Shown here: positions 34,357-46,206 of the stretch, in pieces | Position numbering within the stretch: the first letter of the stretch is position 1 | Layout of the letters: each line of letters starts with the position of its first letter | Source: Cryptomeria japonica | Taxonomy: Eukaryota; Streptophyta; Pinopsida; Cupressales; Cupressaceae | Length of the DNA stretch: 64,000 nt | Reading direction: 5' to 3' | NCBI RefSeq assembly: GCF_030272615.1 | Contig: NC_081414.1 | Location: 232,548,733 to 232,612,732 of the forward strand | The notes under the pieces: model-generated | What the model was told of the DNA's origin: nothing | Databases searched by the model: none | Seen by the model: only the letters and a program-made list of their open reading frames with translations | Made by a program: the position numbers and the translations under genes

Positions 34357-35060
34357 CCACAACCTTTGCTAGCATCCTCCTTGTTCGTGCCAAAATGGCA
34401 GCTTTGAAACAAGGTATGGACATCCATCAAAGCATGAAGGATAGAGGATTTTTGTCAAATATGGCATTTGCAACTGCTTTGGTACACATGTATGCAAAAT
34501 GTGGAAGCAGACAAGACACACTGGTATCCCTAAAATGTGGTCTTAGGGACTGCAATGATCATAGGAATTACACAAAATGGACTTGTTGAAAAAGCTTTAG
34601 AGACTTCCAAGCAAATGCAATTAGCAGGTGTGAAGTCAGATTCCACAACATTTGCTAGCATCCTCCCTACTCTCGATAAAATGGGAACTTTGGAACAGAT
34701 TATCTATATCCATCAAAGCAATTTGGAAGGTGGATTTTTGTCTGCTTCGAAATGCTCTAGTAGACATGTATGCAAAATGTGGAAGCACAAACAAGGCTTG
34801 TGGACTGTTTGACAGAATGCCTCAAAGAGCTTCAAAGAGATGTCATCTCATGCAATGCATTGATTGCAGGATATGTAAGCAATGAATTTGTTGAGAAGGG
34901 TTTAGAAAATTTCAAGAGATTGTAGGATATGTAAACAAAGAATTTGTTGAGAAGGCTTTAAATTTTTTCAAGAGAATCGAATTGGCAGGTGTAAAGCTGA
35001 ATTATTTGTCAGGATATGTGCCAAAATGAAAGCTTTGGAACAGGGCATATACATCCAAAC
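34357..35060 (+). pseudogene. PPR-protein pseudogene fragment
   Basis: Pentatricopeptide-repeat proteins bind organellar RNA. The three plus frames together give successive degenerate PPR units: TTFASILL...KMAALKQGMDIHQSMK, FATALVHMYAKCGS, VEKALETSKQMQLAGVKSDS, TTFASILPTLDKMGTLEQ, NALVDMYAKCGSTNKACGLFDRMPQR, then a broken unit with FVEKALNFFKRIELAGVKL. These are the PLS-type units common in land plants. Frames change at about 34540, 34740 and 34850, part of one unit is repeated (AGGATATGTAA at 34869 and 34923), and there is no start, DYW end or organelle-targeting sequence. It is a dead partial copy. Confidence 0.85.
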
Positions 35061-35221
35061 CGAGAAATATTTACGAAAGAAGAGAATGCCAGTAATACCC
35101 AATTTTCTAGAAGTATCTAGATTTAAAAATCTACAGCAGCTAGAAAGTTTTGGGAAATAGTAGCATTGTCTTGAAGAAAGTTGTAGTCCTCTGTTTGGCC
35201 TAATGTGAGTCTCAGACATAT

Positions 35222-35250
35222 CAAATAAAATAAATAAATAAATAAATAAA
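35222..35250. repeat. (AAAT)n microsatellite
   Basis: Seven tandem AAAT/AATA units. Confidence 0.9.
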
Positions 35251-38200
35251 AGAGGAAATAAGAAAAAGTAAAGATTGTTTAGCATTTGTCCAAGTCAAGA
35301 AAGACTTGAAATCCCCCTCTGCCTCGGTGCCATGGCCGATGCAACCTGTTCTTGGCAATCTGTGTGGACCTATGAAACATTGAGATAAACCCATGATTGA
35401 TCTGTGAGCTTGCATTGTGGGTGAAACCCCAGATAGTCATAGAACAAAATCTATTTTCAAACATGATAAAGGGAAGATGGGCAATGATCTGAAACTTAGC
35501 AAAGGACAAAATGAAATTAGCCAAAATGGCAAAACAATGAAAGGACACGTGGGCTTGAGAAGTACATTTTTTTGACACGTTACATTTGTGTCTCTTACAT
35601 GTAGGCTCTGCTTCTTTTCCTGCAGTCTCCTGCATACCTACATGCCAATTCCCAGAAACTAACAAGTCCATTTTGTACATATTTTCCAACCATACCACTG
35701 TCTCCTACGCCAAGCTATGCCCTCCATATTTTGAAGATTTTTAATTTTTTTTCTTGACAATTTTTAAAATTTAAGTAATTTTTTTCGTTGTCAGTATTCA
35801 CTTTTTAAATCAAAGGGATATGAGAAGGAAAAATATAAATATTTAAATGTATTATTTAATTTCACAAATTTTTTTAGTAAAGTGTTTGATGAATGTACAC
35901 ATACACAAATGGAGTTTAATTAATAGCTTTTGATGAAGATTTTTTTTTTTTAGGATTTAACTGTATTGTCAATAATGATGCAATGTCATATTGGGTGCTG
36001 CAAAATTTAACTTGACGCATTTGAAATTTGTGCTATTGTTTTAAATAATTTTATATATTTAATTTTTTAAAAATATATCTACATATTGCAATAATTTAAG
36101 AAGTTTGTTTATGAATCCATACTGTAAGTGTCAATTTTTTTAAAGTTATCTTAAGACAACCTATCTATTTGATTCAAATAGTACCCCATTAATTTATAAC
36201 AATTAACATGTAACACACTTAAATACACAATTTAAAACAACAATCAACATTTTAAAAAATAGTCAAAACAATATCAAAGAATTTACTACATTTACAACAC
36301 CCATAATACCATATTTCATATAGACTACTAAAATACTTTAGTTAATTGTGGTTTTCCAATTCTTGAGAAATGAAATTTATATGTAACTTATGAATACTTA
36401 CCTATTTTCATCTTGAATTCATATCTCAAAATATATATTCATCTTGACTACATATTTTACTTGAAATTATCTATAGCCATCACCCATACTATTCACTTGG
36501 TTTTGGTTTTGAAAAAAAAATAATGCATAAAAAGAAAAAAAATGCTATCATTTATAATTACATAATCACATTCTACAATTGATAGTGACAAAGACTTGAA
36601 ATTCAATTCAATTGTATTCTAGTGACAAAGACCTAATTTTTACAACCCTAATTACATCATTGCCACCAAATCGAACCACATTCATCGAATGGCAAACAAA
36701 ATGTTTCTTTGTTTAAATTAATTACTACTATAGCTAATTGTGGCGGTTTGATAGTTTATTGAGTTATGAAATTCCATGTTATTCAATTGATGTACATTTG
36801 TATATACTTTCTCCTTTCTATTTGAAGGTGTTTATTATTTGAGAAGGATGAGTTATTATTTTAGATCAATGGTTCAAAGTTCACAAAACTGAATCCACAC
36901 AATTACAACTGTTTGATTTGTTGATTCGTACTCCTCCTCGTTGGTTGTGCGTGCAAAGTGTGAAGAACTTCAACAAGAATGGTGTAATATTGTTGGAAAC
37001 ATATTTTCTATTTTATTTCATATCAAAAAGACATATTAAACATCTTGGTGTCCAACCTACTACATTATTGATGGTGAAAAGATTGGCTCATTGCATTAGT
37101 ACATAAAGGAAATGGAATATCTTATCTATCAAATTTTTTATTGTTCAATAAAAGATTGCATAGATTTCACACATACTATGTTCTCCATTATATATTCATT
37201 GCGAGCCTCTGTTAGGCATATAATCCACCAAATTTTTCCCTAATCTTTCCTTTCACATAATAAGGTGGCTTTCAAGAAAAAAGGTAACAAAATGATGAGA
37301 TAATTTATTTACTTTAAAAAGTTATGAACTACAATTGCATAGGCAAATAGTAGTCATTATATATTTCATTAAAGTATTTAATGTTAAAAAGAGATTTTTT
37401 CCTTAAGCCAGCAAAAAAGGAACTTTAAGGTTTTGAAAGTAATAAAAACATGGTTTATATAGAATTATGGTATTAAATTATGTGATCATATCTGAAGAGA
37501 AGGGAATAATTATCTCTAAAATTTTGTCATAATTGAGATAATTACAAAATCAGGGTATCTTTGATCAAGTTTAATATATTATAAGAAAATATGTAATTGA
37601 TATGTTGGATTTATAAGGAATAAAATTTTAAAAAAGGAACTAAAGAGATTTGACACTATAAATATATCAATTACAATGTGAATTTCAAAATAAGTTTGTT
37701 ATATGAATTTGGACTGTGGAATTAATTTAATAACATACAATTGTATTTAATTGATAATTGATTTTGATAGAATAAATACTTGAATATAGTGTTCATATAT
37801 TTATTTGAAAAAAATCAAATGGATAATGAGAATATGATTAAAGACCTAAGTTAATTGGACTACTATGCAATTAATAATCTAATAAATGGATAAATGAGAG
37901 TTTGAAGTTTTTGTTTAAAGACCTAAATGACTAGTAGCACAAAATTTATGCATTAAGTGATAGTGTCATTGGTCATTAAGAATGCTTTAAATATGTAGAC
38001 TCTAAATGGGATCAAGTATACCTCATGGACGCCCTACATAATGTGGCACATGGATTTATCTTCATGATACAAAGGTTTTTATTATTATTTTTTATTATTA
38101 TTTTTGGAAGGATGCACAATTGAGTTGAACCTATCATTTCTCCATTGAGAACTTTCTTTCACAAATAACATCATTTGCTAAATAGCCTAACACTTGACCT

Positions 38201-38500
38201 CACGTACTACAAAAATGTTTGCAATTAGAAGACCAAAAATTCTCCTAATTAACCTTCCACACCTCTTTGGCGTACCCATTGCACACCAAGGTGCAATTGC
38301 TAGTTATTACTAATATTATGATTAGAACTGATAATGAAATGAACGATGTTCTTATTTATTTATTTTTTTAGATCTATTTACTTTTCACTTATTAAATGAT
38401 TCAACTACAAAGAAGAGATGCAATTTAACTTTATTTTAATAAAGTTATTTGTTTCATAGTTTGGTGCAAGTGGTGGCTTGTTTGTGGGCACATCATGGAC
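35250..38500. other. Spacer without recognised genes
   Basis: From 35270 to 35700 the DNA is less AT-rich and holds a 139-codon minus-strand frame (35698-35279) with no recognisable domain or neighbour. The remainder to 38500 is AT-rich. A TTATTATT simple stretch lies at 38078-38105. A short plus-strand frame at 36918-37106 is unsupported. Confidence 0.45.
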
Positions 38501-38504
38501 GTAC

Positions 38505-38662
38505 GGGTCTGTTTTGGCTCCAAAATGACAGTATGGATTGACTAACACACATGTTAGTTGCGCGTTTTACACCATTGATTTTGCAATTAACAACTGTGAT
38601 TGACTAACCTTTCGCTAACACGTTGTACAAAAGATTCGTTTTGAAACCAGAATAGATGCAAC
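38505..38662. mobile_element. MITE copy 1 (non-autonomous DNA element)
   Basis: The left end GGGTCTGTTTTGGCTCCAAAA is repeated, imperfectly and inverted, at the right end TTTTGAAACCAGAATAGATGCAAC. Between them lies one minus-oriented copy of the internal unit GTTAATTGCAAAAT...GGTGTAAAACGCGC shared with MITE copy 2. No coding capacity. No clear target duplication was seen here. Confidence 0.65.
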
Positions 38663-38895
38663 CTATTCACATTCAACTTCTTACAAGGAACACACACCAA
38701 CCTACTACTCAAGCATTGAACATAAAGTATTAAATGTCCTCCTCTAGATCGTATGAATTACAATATTCATTAGAGCTATTAAATGTCCTCCTCTAGATCA
38801 TATGAATTAGTAGCCCTGCTCAATAATTACACTCCACTCCACATCCTTTCACACGATTAGACTATGTACTCTAACTTTGAATGCACCCGAAATAA

Positions 38896-39136
38896 GGGGG
38901 TTGTGTCTATTCTGGCTCCAAAAAAGACGAATCTGTCAGAGTAACAAGACGTGTTAGTCAATCGCAGCTGTTTATTGCAAAATCGACGGTGTAAAACGCG
39001 CGACTAACACGCGTGTTAGTGACAGGTTAGTCAATCACAACCGTTAATTGCAAAATTGACAGTGTAAAACGCGCATGTGTTAGTCAATCCGCATCCGTAC
39101 TATTGTTTTTGGAACCAGAATAGACGCGTCCCGCCC
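38896..39136. mobile_element. MITE copy 2 with two internal direct repeats
   Basis: Left end GGGGGTTGTGTCTATTCTGG and the reverse complement of the right end, GGGCGGGACGCGTCTATTCTGG, share GTCTATTCTGG and the adjacent (C/T)TCCAAAAA. AAATAA flanks both sides (38890-38895 and 39137-39142), a possible 6-bp duplication. Inside are two direct copies of about 50 bp reading TTAGTCAATC(G/A)CA(G/A)C(T/C)GTT to GTGTAAAACGCGC at about 38963 and 39028. GC content is well above that of the flanks. Confidence 0.7.
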
Positions 39137-39142
39137 AAATAA

Positions 39143-42100
39143 AAGAACTGTTGAAAGCCGATATTAAATGAAACTCACCTAAGCTTCACCGACCATTTCT
39201 GAACAATTATAAACATCTGCTTTATTTCATTTTATTCTTGTTATTACTGGCAAAGGCGTGGCCATAATTCACAGGCTGCCAGTTTTGCAAAATCGGTGTA
39301 TGGTGGCATTACTAAGTTTGGGAAGTAAAGATTCCACATTTAGTTTCTTCGTAGCAGCTTCAGGAGACATTATTGCAAGACACAGATGATAAAGTTACAG
39401 TGCAAGGACCCATGTGTACCTAGAATTTAGTGGCCTTAAAACTGTTTTCTTTTTTCTTGGTGTTTACAGTTTTCTAGGAGTTACACGTAGAGATGGGTTT
39501 TCTGGTGAACTTTTATGGAGTTTTGAATGCCTGCTTCAAATGCTATTATATGTTTCTCAGGCGCCTCTAGCCTACAATTACACCAAGTATCTTAATTTCC
39601 TCTATCATAAATTTGCATTATTACAATCATAGAATAAATCTGTTACTACCTCATTCACTTAAGTTGAACTAGCTTTAAATTTATCCTACCGCACATTTTT
39701 ACTTGAATATAAACAACAAAATTAACACAAGTATTGTGAGTTCTTTACATGCAATTTTAGGTGAAATATATTACTTTCCCATCCGTATGTTCGAACACCA
39801 TATCAACTCACTTCTTTTTGTCTTTCATGAGAGAAGACCAGTAAACAATCTACCTAGTCTTTTTCATGGATTGTGGAAACTTAATAGCTTCTAATCTACC
39901 TGATCTTTTTTTTTTTTTTTTACAACAGAACATTACTTTTTTTGTTTTTGTTTTGTTTCATAATAGAAAGGTGACTCTTCATAGTGGTACTACATATGTC
40001 AGTAGTGCATCATATAAGCAGAGGCCTTGACTTAACTTATATAAATTGTATAGCCATCTTAATAATTAATACAATGCATTCATTTTATTAAGTTGTTTTA
40101 TTTATTTAAATTTTAGTTTACTAAATATTTCTCACATGGAGGATAATAAAATCAGTTTATTACATATTAATTTTTAAACCAGAAGCAAATCAAAACTATT
40201 ATATTTCCTATTTTGTAAATAATAAAGTAATTCTTTCTAGCTTCTATTATGCTTTCTTTACACAATATTTACTTCAAAACTCATAGAATCTAACTATAAG
40301 GAAACAGTGAATGGTGCATAAGAAAGCAGAAATTCCAAAGAAGTATACATTCCAAGAAGTAATCTTACTATTTTATTACATAATGAACCTTCAGCTGCAT
40401 AAACTACCATTTTCAGAATAACAAAATATATCATAAACTCTGTTTTCAGAATAATCATTCAATGGGAGAATCACAAAAAGAAAAGAAGACTTATTCATTT
40501 AATTAATCCATAAAACCCTTAAACACACATTATGAGATAGCTCTTTAACTACCATTTCTTGTTAAACATTTGATTTCTTATACAAGTATACTAATGGAAA
40601 AATAACTTACAAAGGGCTTTCTCTTTCATTACACAATAATTCCCTTTAACTAAACACTCCAAAGTCTCACAAGCATACATGACAATGGGAAAACACAAAA
40701 ACAAGGCTTGCTCTCCTCCCATCCATAATGGCATCATGGAGCCTCGTAAGCTCTAGCCATACCCCCGAGCAAGAAGATTGATTTAGATCCAAGATAATGG
40801 GGTCTCACACACTCCACAAATTTACTCTCATCAACTAAAACCCTTACATAACTCTAGTAGTTTTCTACACATAAACACTACATACTAGACTTTGCAACTA
40901 AATCTCAAACTTGCAATCAATAACAAAATGGATTAGAGGAAATGGAGAACTTATCTCTCTAAACCTTTGCATTTTTTCCTCCATATGTCCAAGGATGGAC
41001 TCCTTCCTTCTCTCCAATCTATCTTCTTTCTCAAAATCCTGCAAGAGTTCTCCAAAATGGAGAAGTGGGTAACAACCCATTCTCTCTTCCCAAACCCAAT
41101 ATACTAGAGATTAACTTGGAAGACTTGGATAGGAAGGTGACACATGTCACGTGCCCATCCTCTCCTCCATGAGGTTTTTTCTTCATTTAAGAGGAGACAA
41201 CAATTAGGACACCCCATTCCCCAAGTCTTCCCTCATAAATGAGGTATGGTTGGTGGGGTGGGTACCCTCAACTTATCTATCCTCCAAATTCGTCACTCAT
41301 CTTATTAAGGACTTTTGGAGAGTGAAATCAAGTCCAAAGGCCTTTATTGCATGTCCAATAGGCCCCCACCTCAAGGGTATAGACCTTGGGGGTCTATTTT
41401 ATAATTAAAACATGACAATTGACCCAAAAAGACTCATTAAGGACCCACAACAATAAACCTTATAAACACATCTATATCTAATAATAAAATTGCATTTTCT
41501 TCTAACTAATCAATAGTTGATCTTATAACCTTACATTGAGGAATTTGATTTGAAATACGTATTTCTCCCTTAGTCCATGTTACTTTGTTGCACATAGCAA
41601 ACACATTCAAAATCATAGTTAGACCACAACAATAATTTATATTATTTGCTATTAATTTTCATCATGTTTACCAAAAAATATCAAGAGTATTGACATATAA
41701 TCAGATCATTTATAATTTCATGATCTATATAACCATCTATTGAAGAAAAACATGCAATAATTGGAATTGTATTAGTTATATACAAGGCAGGGTGTTGCAT
41801 CCCCCTCCCCTTATCTTCTACTTCCTCCTGGAAGTCACTACAATTTAGGAGAATAATTTTGACTTTAAGAGCACATATAAATGCATTAACATCAAATCAC
41901 TAATCAAGTTTGATGAAAAGCTTAAACCTTTAAGCATATACACATGTAAGAAACATTCATTTGATAATTGAGTTATTCATAAATTTAAAACAAATTTCTT
42001 TTTCTAGAGATTAAGTATCTTTTATGTACGTCACCCATATGGTTAGCATCGTCTACATAAATTTTTAGGAAACCATCTAAGTTACACAATTTAATATCAA

Positions 42101-44550
42101 GCAACCTTAAAAGTTTTGTTTATGCATCATCCTTTCATTTCATTATAAACATCACTCATGATGTTTGTGTCTTTAGAAAGAATCATATTTCTCATATCAA
42201 ATCGCATCTCAAGGAAGATTAAAATCATCCACTTGTTACCATATTTACCACATATTGCATAATTAATCTAGTTCACAATTGCTTATACTCAAAATAGCAT
42301 CACGATAGCCATACATGATTCACAATACATGACTTACACAATGGGTTTTATGAGGATGAACAACTATTGATACCATAAATATAAGGAAAGATGGTCTCAA
42401 GGCCTTTCTCTAAGGACCTCTCCATACACTTCCTTGTACCTTCCTTTCATTTGTGTAAGGGGTTAGCCTCCGAAAGAAAGATACTTCATATGAATCTCAT
42501 AGGGGGAAATGGATTCTCAACTGTCCCATGCCAGTCCCATTAACCACCCTTATCTGCATAAAAGTATTCCCCAGCGCATCTACTCTCCTATACAACGTGC
42601 TAGGGACCCCCTTGGAGTATAGCAATTTACAAATGTCACATCACAACAATTATGCCAACAGTTTATATATCATGAAGAAAGTTGCAAGATAAGAAAACAA
42701 AGTTTCAAAGAGCCAACAAAAGAAGTTTAAAAACTAGAAATAAGAAAGAAAAGTAGAAAGTATAGATCGATTGGAGCTCCATTATAACATTTCAATGTTA
42801 AATAAATAAAAAAATTGAAATTAATTAAGTCCTTGAGGCAAATGGACTATGAAAAACTTCCAATGGCTAAATAACCTAAATGAAATAAATACAACTGTTG
42901 GCTTAATATTAAGAAATAAACCATTGATAAATAAGTCATCAATAACTTTCAAACTTAAAAAGTTTCACATTACATTCACTATGTAGCTTTGCTTAAGCCA
43001 CTTGAGGGGAGGAGGGGAATGGTGGTCTCTAACCACATTTAATAATAGCATGTTGAATCAAGGTGGTTTCAAACCACATATATATCAATTGTACCATATC
43101 ATGATGATCATAATCCATAACAATGATGTATCCAATATTCATTCCAAGGTTCATAGAAATTCATCCTCAACCCATGGGTATATATATTAAGGACTAGGTT
43201 TACACTACGAATCAACAAGTGTGGTTCTACATGTGGGGAGTCTATAGGGAGTGTATATGTTAAAATTAGATTATAATTAAAGACTGTTGACTTTTAATAT
43301 TGATTAAATTAGAAAATGATGCTTGTTTTATGTAGCAATTAAAATGCAAATAAATTATTTATTTTCTATTATTTGATAATAAAAAAATGCACATCTTAAC
43401 ACTGTAAACATCAAAATAGGAGTTAATAAAAATAAGAATCAAGTGTTGTTACAAATTGCAATCATTCACTTTTAAAAAATGAATGAATGCAATAGTTGCA
43501 CGCAAGAACTAATAGAAGAGGAACCTCCAAAATATATGTCTAACAATGTTAAAATAATAAATTTAAGATTAATAATCAGAACTGAAAATTGAATAGTTTA
43601 TATACAAAACTTAAAAAAAAGTCAAAATAGAGAATAAAAACTACTACCTTCTAATATGCCAAATGCAAGTCACTATATTTTGAGTGACATAATCAACTAT
43701 ATTATAAAATCAAGGAAAGCATCTCACAAAAATATAAGAATATTATTAATATTAGAGATTAAATTCTTAACGTAAACTAATAGTAAATTGTCAAGAAAGA
43801 TACAATTTGATTTATGAGATTTCCTAAATGCCTATATGAAAATCATTTTGATGATATTGATTTGATCTATGAATAAAATTGAATCTATAATATAACCTTA
43901 AGGAAATATGAAAGTTGGGTTGGACTTATATATATCAATCATACATTTAATTAAATTATTTAAAATATTATAATTTTTTTTATTTTTATAAAAATTCATT
44001 AAACATTAAGATAGTTTATAAAAACATCAAAAGGAATCTAATTGTTTTACATTGCAATACATGACTTTAATATTAAAGTTCAATGGTTGAATATTATACT
44101 TTTCAAAGTAAAAACAAAATAAAGAATTATAAACAAGATGAATAAACAAAAGTAGAATTTTTTAAATTAAAATAAAATAATTCTTAAATAAAAATTCATA
44201 TATATGTATCCTTCTATATATGATATGGTTTGATATTTCTAGACATTTCTTAGATTAGATTCTTAGGTCTACTTTTTGTTGCATCCCATCACTTACAAAA
44301 CCGTCCAAAACTCATACATATATCATAATAGTGTTAATACCAAGTTAATTCCATAAACATAACATATAAATATCAATGCAACCATATCATAAATAAAATG
44401 AAACCATTAAATTTACAACTTCTAAATTATTTAGCGATTATAATATTTGACCTTTAATAAATTCACCATTAAATTCATGTATATATCAAAATTAAAAGTG
44501 TTATTACAATCTAAACATTACAATTTCGCCTTTGTCCTATTTGATAATTG
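39143..44550. other. Long spacer without recognised genes
   Basis: AT-rich DNA with a somewhat more GC-rich part at 40660-42620 that may contain LTR remnants (for example TGTTGCATCCCCCTCC at 41792), but no matching second end was found. A hairpin at 41357-41398 is listed separately. Open frames here (for example 39414-39632, 40898-41080, 43002-43190) lack any domain and are not called. Confidence 0.45.
41357..41398. repeat. GC-rich hairpin
   Basis: AATAGGCCCCCA at the left pairs with TGGGGGTCTATT at the right (one G-T position) over 12 bp, around an 18-nt loop that itself contains further complementarity. It stands out against AT-rich DNA. It could be an element end or a transcript structure; no further support. 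Confidence 0.6.
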
Positions 44551-44551
44551 T

Positions 44552-44969
44552 TCATAAGCGTGCCCTTGTAGTTTGTTGGAGATTGCCCTCATTTGTGCCA
44601 TTAGCACTGTATGCTTCTGTATTTGGTTGCCCTGAAATGGAGATAGGAAACTCAGTAGTAAGTGCTCGTACATTATCAATGTAAGGTCCTTTATCTCCAA
44701 CTTCTCCTGAGATATATACAGCGTTGGAGGAGAAAACACCAACAAACACCTGCAAATAACAATCAACTTAGAAACCCTGTTCAAAAAATAAACCATGTGT
44801 GATTCTAAAAACAAAAGACTAGAGCCATCACCTCTACACAGCTTGCTGCAATAAGGAGTCCTCCAACTATGCCCTTAAAAATCTTACCATCTGGATGTAC
44901 CAATGTAACACGGATGCCATTATTCTCCTTTGTATAGGAATGTGACAAAGAAAGAATTTCAAACTCTCC
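44552..44969 (-). CDS. AT-hook nuclear-localised (AHL) protein, last two exons with PPC domain
   Basis: Exon A (44969-44832, 46 codons, phase 0) reads GEFEILSLSHSY...VHPDGKIFKGIVGGLLIAASCVE, which is the core of the PPC/DUF296 domain of AHL DNA-binding proteins. Exon B (44749-44552, 65 codons plus TGA or TAA-type stop) starts VFVGVFSSN and ends in a Ser/Thr/Asn/Gln-rich tail. Acceptors are TTTTCTCAG and TATTTGCAG, the donor is GAG|GTGATG. No stop or shift is seen, unlike the surrounding elements. AHL proteins bind AT-rich DNA in the nucleus through AT-hooks, which lie in upstream exons not found in the window. The copia element at 45614 lies upstream, presumably in an intron. If upstream exons are absent, this is a fragment. 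Confidence 0.75.
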
Positions 44970-45613
44970 CTGAGAAAATTGTATACAGAGTTAGGACCAA
45001 AACTAAACAACTAATAACCAAGAAACATAAATTTAAAACACTTTATTCTGAAAATTGTAACACTGCACCATATATATATATATATAACAAAATATGCTTC
45101 AAAGAAAACAAGCCAGCAATTCATAAAGAAAACTAGAGGTAACCTTACAGCCGAAACCATCAAAAGAAAGAAAACCAGTATTACAATTTTAAGATAAACG
45201 AACATCATCAGACCATCCCTGGAGATGCAGAATCATATTAAATTAAAAAATATAAAATTATAAGGAACAACTACTCCAAAGATTCAAAGAAAAATAAAAA
45301 AATCACATTTTACAGCTATACAAATTTAATTCACAATTAAGAACCAAGCAATATCTCGATAGAACATAATTGTATTAAAGTATTAAACAAGTCACGTTGT
45401 ACAAGAACTGTGGTCAACATTTGAAAAAGTTCTAGACTGTGAAATTATTTTTCTAATCGTGGTCTTTGAAAAGACACTTTAATTCATTCATTTAACTTCT
45501 CTCAAGCAAAGTTTAAAGCTTTGCCTGGAAAAGAACACGTCACCGTGGGGAATCAATAATTGCAAATGTCAGAAAACAAGATGTTTGTTTAATAACCTAT
45601 TAAGAGTGAAAGG

Positions 45614-45880
45614 TGTTAAATTTGTGCCCTAGTTCAGTAATCAGATTTGTCACATTTAATTATTTGTTAGCATTTAATAAACCATAATCAAGTAAATCCA
45701 AGAATGAAACAAGAGAGCAAGAGACAAACACAAATACCCTGGGAAAACCTCCAAGGAGGAAAAACCCAGCACTAAAGACCCACAGGTCAGATTATGTATT
45801 CAATCTTAATTACACAAATACAATACTTAGCTTGATTCTCCAGATCTGATCCCTTTTAGTATATCAGATCTGCACTTCTA
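45614..45880 (-). repeat. Copia 3' LTR, outer part
   Basis: Plus-strand sequence from TGTTAAATTTGTGCCC to GCACTTCTA, matching 61582-61848 of the other LTR with about five differences. It ends at CTTCTA, which is repeated where the LTR resumes. Confidence 0.95.
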
Positions 45881-46206
45881 AACTAAGTCACAGGATATGG
45901 CGATTTTCATGGACGAGGTTCGATTTTAATTTAATGTCAAACTTCTATAAAAAAAATCGAATTTAATCGAATTTCCTCTATAAAGCACTGCTATCCGCCT
46001 CTAAACACAACTCAACTGGTCGTGGGTATTCTTTATATATGCTTTGTATCTATTGGGTCATGGGTGTCTGCAACTGCTGGGTCGCCCTCGAATTTTCTCC
46101 AACAAGGATCGCTATTCTGATAATTTATTAGAGGTCTACATATATTTATAAATAAACAAAATTATAGAAGACGAATTTTATCCGAATTTTTTTTCAAATT
46201 TTTCCC

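Noticed and set aside
35279-35698. 139-codon minus-strand ORF
   Set aside because: No recognisable domain, no splice or promoter context, and composition like non-coding DNA.
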